A stretch of 64,000 nt of DNA, taken from assembly GCA_035295225.1 (NCBI GenBank), contig DATGJI010000031.1, positions 1 through 64,000 of the forward strand, given 5' to 3'. The DNA is from Candidatus Eremiobacteraceae bacterium. GTDB lineage: Bacteria > Vulcanimicrobiota > Vulcanimicrobiia > Eremiobacterales > Eremiobacteraceae. The position numbers and the translations under genes were made by a program. The notes beneath the pieces were generated by a model. The model worked only from the letters and a program-made list of their open reading frames with translations, ran no database searches and had not been told where the DNA came from. This document shows, one piece after another, positions 1 through 7,937 of this stretch (positions within the stretch are counted from its first letter, which is position 1; every line of letters begins with the position of its first letter).

Positions 1-1
1 G

Positions 2-2842
2 TCTCTTGAAGTCGGCGGCGCCACGCCGGATCGCAACTTCACCTACTTCGTCGGTGTCGGCACGTATCATCAATCGTTCCGCTACTTCGACGAGAGCAAC
101 GGCGCCGGTATCACGCAGCAGTGGGGAACACCCGCGGCGCGACTGCCGTGTCCAGGCAACGCCACGGACATGAATTTCGAATCGTGCTACTCACAAATCG
201 CCGGGGCCGCGCCTGGCACGCGTATCGGGCCAGGCGGCATCGCTCTCGCCTCCCCAGTCGATAGTCTCAACACGTCAGACGTATGGGACTACGAGAACAT
301 CGTCAACCTGCATTTCGGCCTGCCGCACCGCAACGACGCCGGCAAGGACGACATCCAGCTGCTGTACGACAACTCGTATCTGCACAACAACTACTACGGT
401 TCCGCGTCGGACTGGGGTGTCACAACTCCGGGATTACTACAGAATCTCAACGGTGCTCCGGTTTTCCCGTACGGGAGCGGACCGTTCACCGGATTGGGAA
501 CAAACGGCATAGGCTGGCAATACCTCGGCCGCGTCGGCGGCGTGCTCCCCGCCGGCCTCACCGAAGCCCAACTACAAGGCATGGTCAATCCCGTGTACTT
601 CGCGTATAACCCGGACAGCACCAAGCCATCGCCGTATTTCGGCAATACGCTGGCTGCTATTCCCGCGAATCTGCGCGACGGCACAGCCAACCCCAATTCG
701 ATCATCAAACTGCAGTACCAGAAGAACATCGGCACCTCATCGTATTTCCGCATCTACGGCTACACGAACTACTCGGTCTGGCCGCAGACGTGCCCGAATA
801 CGTTTGCGACCTCGTTCATCGGGTATTGTCCGCTCAACTACTTCGTACGGACGACAACGAACGGCTTCAGCGCATCGTTTGCGAGCCAGCTCAACGATAA
901 GAACCTCATCAACATCGAAGTCGGCGACACGTTCGCACACGACTACCGCGCGAACGACGACACGATGATCAGCGAACTGGTCGGACTCAACCACAACACG
1001 GGAGCCGACTCGTTCCTCTACGCGGTCAACGCGACCCATCCGTCGGCTGGTATTTGCTATAACCCTGCGGGCACGGCCGTCAGCTGCTATAGCGGCAATG
1101 CGGTGACCGTCGGACTAGCGAACGCAGCGACAGGCGCCGCGCTTCCCGCGCTTCCCGCTTCGTGCGGCGGCGGCCCCTGCGCATGGTTCGCAGCGGAGAA
1201 TGGCCAGTATGGCGGCGGCAACCAAGCGGATCCGACGTTCCTCTCCGGATCGATCACGGATCAGTGGAAGCCAACCACGCAACTGCTGTTCAACTACGGT
1301 GTTCGATTCGACAGCTTCCGCTACAAATTGTCCGACACCGGCGGAGCCGCGCGCAACTTCTGGTTCAACGCGTGGAACAATTCGTATTGCGTCATCCCCG
1401 GCGCTGGTCAGGTACCGGTGTACAACCCGGCCGGCGACACCGGTCTGGGATCGGCCTGTCAGAATGTCGGCGGAGTCCAGTACGTTCCGGCGACCATGAC
1501 AAACTTGCCGAACGACACGACGCAGTACAATGAGTTCGAGCCCCGCATCGGCGGCACATACACCATCAATTCGGACAACGTGCTACGCTTCAGCTACGGC
1601 AAGTATACGCAGGCGCCGAACACGGCGTACGAGCAGTACAACTTGCTGCAGCAGGATCTCGCGTCGTACGACGCCACAAACTTCTGGCCCATCGGTTTCA
1701 CGACCACGACGCACCAGATCCGTCCGCCGACGTCGAGCAACTACGATTTCTCGTGGGAACACCAGACGGGCGACACGAGTTTCAAGGTGACGCCGTTCTT
1801 GCGGCAGACGAAGGACCAGATACAGAACTTCTTCCTCAACCAGAAGACGGGGTTCATCTCAGGACTCAACGTCGGCCGGCAGACGTCAGACGGCGTCGAG
1901 TTCGAACTGTCGAAGGGCGACTTCAACCACAACGGTCTCTCGGGATTGTTCTCGCTGACGTTCACGCGCAGCTTGATCAAGTACAGCCCAACGTCAAACG
2001 GCGGCAGCGTGCTCAGCACGGTGAACCTCGCCATACAGCAGTACAACTCGTACACGCGCGCGTGCGCGAGCGCGGCACCCTCGACGAATCCGAACGCCCT
2101 TTGCGGAACGTTCGGGAACACTAACGCCCTTGCGACCGAAGCCAGCGGCGTCGCCAATCCGTACTTCAACGCACCGGTACGCCCGCTGTTTGACCTCGGT
2201 GGTGCATACGTACCGTTCAGCACGATCCCGGGTGCCGTTGAGGCGTCCGCGTTCTCCTACGAAACACCGTTGGCTGCGACGGTCGTGCTCAACTTCAAAG
2301 CCAACAAACTCGCCATCTCGCCGCAGTTCCAATACTTCCAGGGCGTACCTTACGGAGATCCGTTGACGGGGTGGGGAGTTGACCCGGCCTCGTGCGCGTC
2401 GCTCTCCGGATCTGTCGCCGGAGATCCACGCTACAGGTTCGGCGGAACGGGCACTCCTTTCGATGCACTCACCTGCACCGGCCGGATTCCGACCCCTGAT
2501 CCGTTCACTGGCAACTTCGACAATCTGGGCGCGTTCAAGGCTCCGAACCAGTTCCTGATGCACGCACAGATCTCGTACGACGTCAGTCCGCGCGTCGCGC
2601 TGACGTTTAACCTGGCGAACATCATCAACACATGCACCGGCGGAACTTCGGAACCGTGGACGCGCCTCGCCAGCCACTCGGTATGCGGTTACACGCTGCC
2701 GGGTTACGGCGCGCCGCTCGCCTACGGCTCGAACTTCTACAATCCAGGAGCGACGTTCCAGCCGATGCTGCAATACCCGTACCAAGAAAATCCGACGATC
2801 CAGCCGTTCAACGCGTTCCTCGGCGTGAAGATCAAGCTCTAG
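2..2842 (+). CDS. TonB-dependent receptor, C-terminal part (5' end outside window)
   Basis: The reading frame is open from base 2 with no stop, so the gene begins before the window. An ATG at 170 is internal. About 946 residues are visible. They are rich in Asn, Gly, Tyr and aromatic residues in alternating beta-strand patterns and end in FLGVKIKL with a hydrophobic terminal residue, as expected of a 22-strand outer-membrane barrel. Strings such as EFEPRIGGTYTINSDNVLRF and VALTFNLANIIN are typical of TonB-dependent receptor barrels of the carboxypeptidase-regulatory-like type. The plug and any N-terminal regulatory domain are not in the window. Several Cys pairs occur in predicted loops. The likely role is energised uptake of a large substrate or attachment; the substrate cannot be told from the sequence. 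A G/C hairpin follows about 30 bases after the stop. Confidence 0.85.
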   Translation, partial: SLEVGGATPDRNFTYFVGVGTYHQSFRYFDESNGAGITQQWGTPAARLPCPGNATDMNFESCYSQIAGAAPGTRIGPGGIALASPVDSLNTSDVWDYENIVNLHFGLPHRNDAGKDDIQLLYDNSYLHNNYYGSASDWGVTTPGLLQNLNGAPVFPYGSGPFTGLGTNGIGWQYLGRVGGVLPAGLTEAQLQGMVNPVYFAYNPDSTKPSPYFGNTLAAIPANLRDGTANPNSIIKLQYQKNIGTSSYFRIYGYTNYSVWPQTCPNTFATSFIGYCPLNYFVRTTTNGFSASFASQLNDKNLINIEVGDTFAHDYRANDDTMISELVGLNHNTGADSFLYAVNATHPSAGICYNPAGTAVSCYSGNAVTVGLANAATGAALPALPASCGGGPCAWFAAENGQYGGGNQADPTFLSGSITDQWKPTTQLLFNYGVRFDSFRYKLSDTGGAARNFWFNAWNNSYCVIPGAGQVPVYNPAGDTGLGSACQNVGGVQYVPATMTNLPNDTTQYNEFEPRIGGTYTINSDNVLRFSYGKYTQAPNTAYEQYNLLQQDLASYDATNFWPIGFTTTTHQIRPPTSSNYDFSWEHQTGDTSFKVTPFLRQTKDQIQNFFLNQKTGFISGLNVGRQTSDGVEFELSKGDFNHNGLSGLFSLTFTRSLIKYSPTSNGGSVLSTVNLAIQQYNSYTRACASAAPSTNPNALCGTFGNTNALATEASGVANPYFNAPVRPLFDLGGAYVPFSTIPGAVEASAFSYETPLAATVVLNFKANKLAISPQFQYFQGVPYGDPLTGWGVDPASCASLSGSVAGDPRYRFGGTGTPFDALTCTGRIPTPDPFTGNFDNLGAFKAPNQFLMHAQISYDVSPRVALTFNLANIINTCTGGTSEPWTRLASHSVCGYTLPGYGAPLAYGSNFYNPGATFQPMLQYPYQENPTIQPFNAFLGVKIKL

Positions 2843-2871
2843 ACGCCAATAGACCATCGACCGAGGAATCG

Positions 2872-2896
2872 GGGCCCCCGCATCGTGCTGGGGCCC
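2872..2896 (+). terminator. Probable intrinsic terminator of the TonB receptor gene
   Basis: A 7-bp perfect stem (gggcccc at 2872-2878, ggggccc at 2890-2896) with an 11-base loop lies 30 bases after the receptor stop codon. It is followed by atttctt, a weak T-rich tail. It lies just outside the 3' end of the convergent DUF4260 gene, so it may act in both directions. Confidence 0.5.
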
Positions 2897-2901
2897 ATTT
2901 C

Positions 2902-3291
2902 TTATGCGGCTCGGCGCCCGATCTTTCCGAGATGCGTGTCGGAGAACGCCGTGGGGTATTTGAGCCCGTAGCCGAGCATTCGATCGAACGCGATGTGCGC
3001 CGTCCAAATCAGCGAGATAGTCAGGCACATTCTGATATCGTCGGCGACTCCGACGAGAGCGAGCAAAACGGGACCGACGTAGCTGTGGACGGCGTTATAG
3101 CTGAGAGCCCCAATACTCGGGCTCTTCAGATACCCGAGCATCGAGATATCGGGGGCAAGAAACAACACCGCGAAAAGAAGCCACGAGAAGCCGCCGTGCC
3201 AATACAATACAAGGATGAGGCCAAGCGCGACCAGTCCTTCAGCGCGGAGGAGATACTTTGGGCTGCCGCTCACACTCGGAGTATCGTTCAT
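2902..3291 (-). CDS. DUF4260-family small membrane protein
   Basis: A protein of 129 residues with about four hydrophobic segments. The N-terminal stretch includes LVALGLILVLYWHGG. Then come APDISMLGYLKSP, a conserved-looking SYNAVHSYVGP segment, and a C-terminal IAFDRMLGYGLKYP followed by a SDTHLGKIG tail. The combination of PDISMLGY, YN..HSY and DR.LGYGLK is what I know from DUF4260 proteins, whose function is unknown. Length fits the family (about 115-130 residues). It is probably an inner-membrane protein. Start is ATG with no clear Shine-Dalgarno sequence. It is convergent with the receptor gene and separated from the next gene by a palindromic repeat. Confidence 0.75.
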   Translation of the reverse strand: MNDTPSVSGSPKYLLRAEGLVALGLILVLYWHGGFSWLLFAVLFLAPDISMLGYLKSPSIGALSYNAVHSYVGPVLLALVGVADDIRMCLTISLIWTAHIAFDRMLGYGLKYPTAFSDTHLGKIGRRAA

Positions 3292-3322
3292 CTATCGAGA
3301 CCTCAGGCAAGTTCACGATAGT

Positions 3323-3349
3323 CGTAGGGCAAGCAACGCTTGCCCTACG
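3323..3349. repeat. Palindromic intergenic repeat (REP-like), copy 1
   Basis: A perfect inverted repeat with 12-bp arms and a 3-base loop: CGTAGGGCAAGC, aac, GCTTGCCCTACG. The core GGGCAAGC-N3-GCTTGCC recurs at 47164-47212 (two copies) and at 60096-60112, always between genes. It resembles the REP/BIME class of mobile palindromes; no transposase is seen in the window. Confidence 0.7.
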
Positions 3350-3378
3350 GCCTTTCTAACGCGCTGTAAGCACGGGTG

Positions 3379-3852
3379 TCACATGCGCACGCAGGTAGCG
3401 ATCAGGTCATACGGCTGCCCCGAGGCCGTGCCGCGCGCGTGCACTGTCCATCGCCGCGAGTTGACCACGGTGTACACGTTTGTCGCCTTCGAGGTCGTCT
3501 TACCATCGAAGAGTGTACCTACATAGGTGACGCCGTCGGCGGACGTCTGCGATTCAATCGCTCCCGCCGAATCGACGCTCGCCGTCCAGTATCGGTGCGC
3601 CGCGTCGCTGTAACCGAGGTATACGTCTTCAGACCCTTGGGCCGAATACAAGTGTCCGTGCAGAGAGTTCCCGGGCGCGACGGAATACTCGGCGAAATAC
3701 GTCCCTCCGCCACCCGAGCAACTCCATTTTCCGGCCAAGAGGTAGTTATCCCGACTCATCTTCGCGGTGAGGGCGCCCGGTGCGGCGTCCGCTCGCGCTA
3801 TGGTGAAAAGTGCAAGAACAGACAACGCGCAGGCTGCAACACGAGCGTTCAT
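3379..3852 (-). CDS. Small secreted protein of unknown function
   Basis: A protein of 157 residues that starts with a clear Sec signal peptide (MNARVAACALSVLALFTIAR, cleavage probably after ADA). The mature part is about 130 residues and probably all beta, with Trp, Tyr and Gly regularly spaced (GKWSCSGGGGTYF, SLHGHLYSAQG, YWTASVDSAG, YVGTLFDGKT, WTVHARGTASG) and a Cys near each end of the mature chain that could form a disulfide. The start is supported by GGAGA 7-8 bases upstream of the ATG. I recognise no family. It looks like a periplasmic lipocalin- or avidin-like barrel, but that is only impression from the strand pattern. Confidence 0.65.
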   Translation of the reverse strand: MNARVAACALSVLALFTIARADAAPGALTAKMSRDNYLLAGKWSCSGGGGTYFAEYSVAPGNSLHGHLYSAQGSEDVYLGYSDAAHRYWTASVDSAGAIESQTSADGVTYVGTLFDGKTTSKATNVYTVVNSRRWTVHARGTASGQPYDLIATCVRM

Positions 3853-4003
3853 AGGCTTTCTCCAAGGACGTTCAGTGTGATCAATGACGACGGAATCACG
3901 ACGGAGACGAATGACGCACCGTTGGGCATTTGTGAATCGACTTCAATCCGTCGTCGTGCGAGTCCCTTTACGGACAGCGGACGAGAATTGGACGCGCCCA
4001 CGC

Positions 4004-4009
4004 TATACT
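4004..4009 (+). promoter_or_regulatory. Possible -10 element (TATACT) for the duplicated secreted protein
   Basis: TATACT matches the sigma70 -10 consensus in five of six positions and lies 42 bases before the ATG at 4052. No convincing -35 is seen at 16-18 bases upstream. The call rests on the hexamer and its position only. Confidence 0.3.
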
Positions 4010-4051
4010 TCGACTGTACCTAGCTTCAACGCACCGTCGAGGAGGATCTTC

Positions 4052-5107
4052 ATGGTTCGCTACCTTTCGAGGCCTTTCGTTTTGGTCGTTCTCGCAAGCG
4101 TGTCGGCGTCGCTTATGTGCACCCGCACGCCGAGTCTGGGCGCATCGAACGTGAACCAAGGCTGTCTCAGCCAGTGGTTGTTCAACGGCGTGTGGCGCGT
4201 GGAAGTGACGGGCTTCGAGCCTTACATGAACGGCGCGCAGCAAACGGGCTGGCAAGTCACCGAGGTCTGGCGCAACGGCACAAGTCAAGGACTAGCTCCG
4301 AGTGAGAGCCAGCTCCAGGATCAGCAGCTTGAGCTGAGCAACGGCACGACCGTCGCTGCGAGAGGCTCGACGTCGGGAACGCTTTCCCTCGGCAGCGTGG
4401 CGAACAATTCATTCGCGCCGGCCGGCCAGTACACGTACAAACAGATCTTTCTCGTCGACAACCTCGATCCGAGCAATAAGCCCAAGGCCGCCGACATCCT
4501 CTTCAACGGCTCGCTGCTGTCACAGATGAAGGACAAACCGCAATTCACGTCGTCGAAATACGATTTTCGCTTCAAACTCGATTGCACGGCGACCGGGGCG
4601 GCGGCTCAGGCGCAAGGCGGATCGACACAAATCGCCGCCATTGCCGGCTGCATGAACCAATGGGTCTCAAACGGCGTATGGAAAATGCGCGTGACTGCGG
4701 TCAACCCAAATCAACCCACCGGTCAATTCGGCTGGTTTGTCGTTCAGGAATGGCAGAACGTCTCGAACCGGCGGCTCTATCCGGGAGGGCTGCCCGATAT
4801 GGCTCACGTCGGCGGGCCGGTTTACCAAAGCAACGTGACTGACGAATATCTCGTGACGCAAAGCGGCAACAACGCTTCATCCGCCAATTCGGTCGGCGAT
4901 CTTGGAGCGCTCTGGAATCACGTCTTTGACCAAGGAGCCACGTGGTCGTTCCAACAAGGCTTCTACTGGTCGCCGTTCGATCCAAGCGATAAACCCGTCC
5001 GTTTCTTGGCGACGTTCGATACAAAGGCGCAAAATGCGCTGCCCAACGCACCGCACTACAAGCGCTTGCCGGCGAACTTCCGTATAGACTTGACCTGCAC
5101 GAAATAG
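4052..5107 (+). CDS. Secreted protein with two tandem copies of an unknown beta domain
   Basis: I chose ATG 4052 over a longer frame opening at 3884, because GAGGAGG lies 7 bases upstream and the protein then starts with a signal peptide (MVRYLSRPFVLVVLASVSAS). The 351-residue product has two homologous domains of about 140-155 residues. The first begins GCLSQWLFNGVWRVEVTGFE (from about residue 36), the second GCMNQWVSNGVWKMRVTAVN (from about residue 195). Each continues with a GW.V.(E)W.N segment, then a NLDPSNKPKAADILF or WSPFDPSDKPVRFLATF segment, and ends in FRFKLDCT or FRIDLTCT. Each domain has a Cys near its start and end, suggesting a disulfide-stapled beta sandwich. No known family is recognised. 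It is probably periplasmic or secreted. Confidence 0.7.
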   Translation: MVRYLSRPFVLVVLASVSASLMCTRTPSLGASNVNQGCLSQWLFNGVWRVEVTGFEPYMNGAQQTGWQVTEVWRNGTSQGLAPSESQLQDQQLELSNGTTVAARGSTSGTLSLGSVANNSFAPAGQYTYKQIFLVDNLDPSNKPKAADILFNGSLLSQMKDKPQFTSSKYDFRFKLDCTATGAAAQAQGGSTQIAAIAGCMNQWVSNGVWKMRVTAVNPNQPTGQFGWFVVQEWQNVSNRRLYPGGLPDMAHVGGPVYQSNVTDEYLVTQSGNNASSANSVGDLGALWNHVFDQGATWSFQQGFYWSPFDPSDKPVRFLATFDTKAQNALPNAPHYKRLPANFRIDLTCTK

Positions 5108-5143
5108 AAGCGGCACTCGGGCGGGAACGTGCGCGCGGCGGCT

Positions 5144-5803
5144 TCACCGGTTTGACGTCTTGCGTTTTGGCCTGTCGCGCAATGTTCTTGCGACTATCCG
5201 CAGCTCTGAGAGAAAGCGAGCTGTCTCTTCGGCCCGTGCGGCCGCGGCGGGTGTGCGAAGTATCGCCGACGGGTGGATCATGGCCATGACGTGGGCCGCA
5301 TGCGGCGACGGAAGAAACTCGCCTCGATGCTTTGTCAGCCGAAAGCTTGGGCCCATGAGTGCTTGGGAAGCGGTGGCCCCGAGCGTAACGATCACTTCGG
5401 GCCGGATCAGAGCGATTTCGGCCTCCAGCCACGGTCGGCACGCTTGAACCTCAAGCCGCTTCGGCTTGGAATGAATTCGGTGTTTCCCGCGCCAGATATA
5501 CTTGAAGTGTTTTACGGCGTTCGTGAAATAGACTCGGCTCTCGGCAATCCCCGCTTCGCGGAGGAGCGCGCGCAAGAACTTTCCGGCAGGACCGACGAAT
5601 GTCCGACCCTCTTTATCTTCGTGGTCGCCCGGCTGCTCCCCGACGAACATGACTCGCGCGCGCGCCGCGCCATCGCCGAAAACCGTTTGCGTCGCCGCTT
5701 TGTACAGGTCGCATCCTCGACAGCGCGCCGCCGCCGCACGCAAACCCTTGAGCGTCGAAGCGTTCGGCACGTAATCGGCAGCTGATCTTCTTTTTGCTGG
5801 CAT
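5144..5803 (-). CDS. udgX: UdgX-type uracil-DNA glycosylase
   Basis: Removes or captures uracil in DNA. The 219-residue form starting at ATG 5803 is preferred; a longer frame to 5890 adds a non-homologous Arg-rich tail. Motif A reads [20 protein letters not shown] (about residues 55-74), the pattern of family 4/UdgX enzymes with the extra ED.. insertion. It is followed by TNAVKHFKY and a loop GKHRIHSKP (about 106-114). In Mycobacterium UdgX a KRRIH loop carries the His that bonds covalently to the abasic sugar; the last His of HRIH is its counterpart. Motif B is MIHPSAILR. Cys of RCRGC and QACRPW, probably with another ligand, would bind a 4Fe-4S cluster. It is convergent with the duplicated-domain gene and divergent from DUF3175. 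Confidence 0.88.
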   Translation of the reverse strand: MPAKRRSAADYVPNASTLKGLRAAAARCRGCDLYKAATQTVFGDGAARARVMFVGEQPGDHEDKEGRTFVGPAGKFLRALLREAGIAESRVYFTNAVKHFKYIWRGKHRIHSKPKRLEVQACRPWLEAEIALIRPEVIVTLGATASQALMGPSFRLTKHRGEFLPSPHAAHVMAMIHPSAILRTPAAAARAEETARFLSELRIVARTLRDRPKRKTSNR

Positions 5804-5843
5804 GGTGCGCGAGTGTCGCAAACAGTTTGTTCCCAGGCGGCGA

Positions 5844-5873
5844 TTGCGCAAACGCCGGCGTACCGGGTATAAG
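5844..5873 (+). promoter_or_regulatory. Possible sigma70 promoter for the DUF3175 gene
   Basis: TTGCGC (5844-5849), an 18-base spacer, then TATAAG (5868-5873), about 37 bases before the ATG at 5911. The matches to consensus are partial. It lies in the divergent gap between udgX and DUF3175. Confidence 0.35.
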
Positions 5874-5910
5874 GTGGCGGCAACCATCACTCAGAGAGGT
5901 ACGATCCACG

Positions 5911-6195
5911 ATGTCACCGCGCAAATGGTCCCAGCGAGTGACCAAGAAAAGTAACGCGCTCGACCTCGAACAAAACGTCTTCGCCGGGGATGATCCCAAG
6001 AAAATCGCGCGCTCGCTCAAGCGATCGGCCGAGCACAGTACGCGGAGGAAATCTGAGCCGTTCCGCTCCGCGATGTCGATGCTCAATTTTTTCATCAACC
6101 GAGCAGGTAAGAATCTACCGAAATCAAGACGCTCGACGCTCGAGCGGGCGAAGGACGAATTACGTGCCGCCTTTGGCAGACCGCGGGTGGATTGA
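5911..6195 (+). CDS. DUF3175 family protein
   Basis: A basic protein of 94 residues that reads as a complete DUF3175 domain: MSPRKWSQRVTKKSNALDLE, then DDPKKIARSLKRSAEHSTRR, then SPFRSAMSML-like PFRSAMSMLNFFINRAGKNL, ending in RAKDELRAAFGR. Start ATG 5911 follows AGAGAGG about 11 bases upstream; the frame is open further upstream but the family begins here. Function of the family is unknown. In many genomes it is found near DNA-repair or Ku/LigD-type genes, and here it is divergent from udgX, which is consistent but not proof of a repair role. It ends 5 bases from the convergent flavoprotein gene. Confidence 0.85.
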   Translation: MSPRKWSQRVTKKSNALDLEQNVFAGDDPKKIARSLKRSAEHSTRRKSEPFRSAMSMLNFFINRAGKNLPKSRRSTLERAKDELRAAFGRPRVD

Positions 6196-6200
6196 ACTTG

Positions 6201-7892
6201 TCAGGTCCGCGACATCGGCAGCGGCGAACGAGCGGCTTGCGCCAGATGCTGATGCACGAATGCGATCGCCATGCTGCCTTCGCCGACACTGGCTGCAACG
6301 CGCTTTGTTGATCCCGCTCGGACATCGCCGGCGGCGAAAAACCCGGGTACGCTCGTTTCGAGCAGAAACGGATCGCGGTCGCCCGACCAAAGACCGCTTC
6401 GCATCGCGCCGGCGCCAGTCACTATATAACCTTGTTCATCTCGATGGATCTCCGGCGGCAGCCACCCCGTCTCGGCGTCCGCTCCGATCAAGATAAGGAG
6501 CGCGTCCGCATCTCTTCGAGTCGTCTCCCCAGTCGTGCTATTGGCGACCGCGATTGCTTCGAGATGGTCGCCGCCGAACGCGTCGACGACTTGGGAGCAC
6601 GTTTCGACGTGCACGTTGGCTTTCGTCTTCAGCTGCTCGATGAGATAGTACGACATGCTTTTTGACAACGCGTCGCCCCGCACGAGCAGGGTGACGCAAT
6701 CGGCGAAATTGGAGTAGTTCAGAGCCGCTTGACCCGCAGAGTTTCCACCGCCCACCAGATAGATGTTCTTCCCTTGCACCGAGTTCGCTTCGCCGGGAGC
6801 GGCACCGTAGTAGACGCCTCGACCTCGCAATCGATCGAGCGACGGGATATCCAGCTGCCGCCAGGACACTCCGATCGCGACGATGACCGTCTTTGCGTGG
6901 AGTGTGTCGCCTCCGTCGAGGAACAAGGTGCGCGATGGGACGTCAAGGCGTTGGACGGTCCGAGTCACAGCGATATCCGCGCCTAGTCGCCTCGCCTGCT
7001 GAAGCGCGCGCGTGGCTAGTTCTTTGCCCGAAATGCCGAACGGAAAACCCAAATAGTTCTCAATCCGCGAAGACGTTCCAGCCTGCCCGCCCGGAGCTTC
7101 TCTCTCGAGGAGCACCGTGGACAGCCCCTCGGAAGCACCGTACACTGCGGCAGCAAGCCCCGCCGGTCCGCCGCCGATGATGGCCACGTCGAACGTCGTG
7201 CCTGTTGGTGAAACGCACAATCCTATTGTCTTGGCGATATCCCGAGCGCTTGGGTTGACGAGCGATGTGCCGTCACGAAGCAACGCTACGGGATATCGTT
7301 GTTCTTCGACCGACTCGCGCGACCACGACGGAGCGCTTGGATCCTCGGGTGTGAACCAATCGAACTCTACGGAGTTGCGTTCTAAGAACTCGCGCACTTC
7401 GTGTCCGGCGTTATCCCATTGGGGTGCGATGAGCGTGATTGTGGGATGGGCCGACTCGGTCGCAAGCTCCTGAAGGCCTTCAACTCTCTCCAGTGCCGCA
7501 GCCACGACTGCTTTGAAGAATTTCGGCGACGCCGTGGCCACCACATGGAACTCCTTCGAGTCGATACGCATCACTCGCGAGTTTTCAGTGGCGCGAAAAC
7601 TTACGAGGAACGGTGAGTCGAGTACGACCGGAACTTCTCCAAACAGATGACCGGCTTCGCGGGTGCCGATCACTCGCTCCGCTCCGTCCATGAACTTCGT
7701 CACTTCGAGAAGCCCATCTACCAAGACGAAAACCGAGCGTCGCGATTCACCCTCGTGCACGACGTACTCGCCCGGAAGCACGCGGATGTCGGCGCTCGTC
7801 TTGGCCAGATAATCGAGCTCTTTGTCGGCAAGCTCCGAGAAGAGCTGGATCGCGCGGAGTTCAGTGCGCTTGAACATCGTCAATCGAACCAA
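6201..7892 (-). CDS. Cyclic-nucleotide-binding domain fused to thioredoxin-reductase-like flavoprotein
   Basis: A 563-residue fusion. Residues about 8-125 are a CRP-type cNMP-binding domain (LPGEYVVHEGESRRSVFVLV, then GHLFGEVPVVLDSPFLVSFRA, the phosphate-binding-cassette position). Residues about 150-220 look like a thioredoxin-fold segment. From about 235 there is a TrxR-like FAD/NAD(P)H module: IIGGGPAGLAAAVYGASEGL for FAD, GGQAGTSSRIENYLGFP, LVGGGNSAGQAALNYSNFAD for NAD(P)H, and TSVPGFFAAGDVRAG. The redox CxxC expected near the NADPH domain is absent (GVYYGAAPGEAN occupies that place), so classical thioredoxin reduction is unlikely. This variant is known in other bacteria as a cNMP-binding thioredoxin-reductase-like protein. 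It is divergent by 45 bases from a predicted cyclase, so it may respond to that product. ATG at 7877 is an alternative start. Confidence 0.88.
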   Translation of the reverse strand: MVRLTMFKRTELRAIQLFSELADKELDYLAKTSADIRVLPGEYVVHEGESRRSVFVLVDGLLEVTKFMDGAERVIGTREAGHLFGEVPVVLDSPFLVSFRATENSRVMRIDSKEFHVVATASPKFFKAVVAAALERVEGLQELATESAHPTITLIAPQWDNAGHEVREFLERNSVEFDWFTPEDPSAPSWSRESVEEQRYPVALLRDGTSLVNPSARDIAKTIGLCVSPTGTTFDVAIIGGGPAGLAAAVYGASEGLSTVLLEREAPGGQAGTSSRIENYLGFPFGISGKELATRALQQARRLGADIAVTRTVQRLDVPSRTLFLDGGDTLHAKTVIVAIGVSWRQLDIPSLDRLRGRGVYYGAAPGEANSVQGKNIYLVGGGNSAGQAALNYSNFADCVTLLVRGDALSKSMSYYLIEQLKTKANVHVETCSQVVDAFGGDHLEAIAVANSTTGETTRRDADALLILIGADAETGWLPPEIHRDEQGYIVTGAGAMRSGLWSGDRDPFLLETSVPGFFAAGDVRAGSTKRVAASVGEGSMAIAFVHQHLAQAARSPLPMSRT

Positions 7893-7937
7893 TAGTCCAA
7901 AGTTCCGTCGGACCCTTTTCCAGAGCCGCCTCTAAAG

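Noticed and set aside
1994-3028. Long minus-strand open frame (344 codons) opposite the TonB receptor
   Set aside because: Arg-rich, low-complexity translation with no domain, lying entirely opposite the receptor and DUF4260 genes; a high-GC shadow frame.
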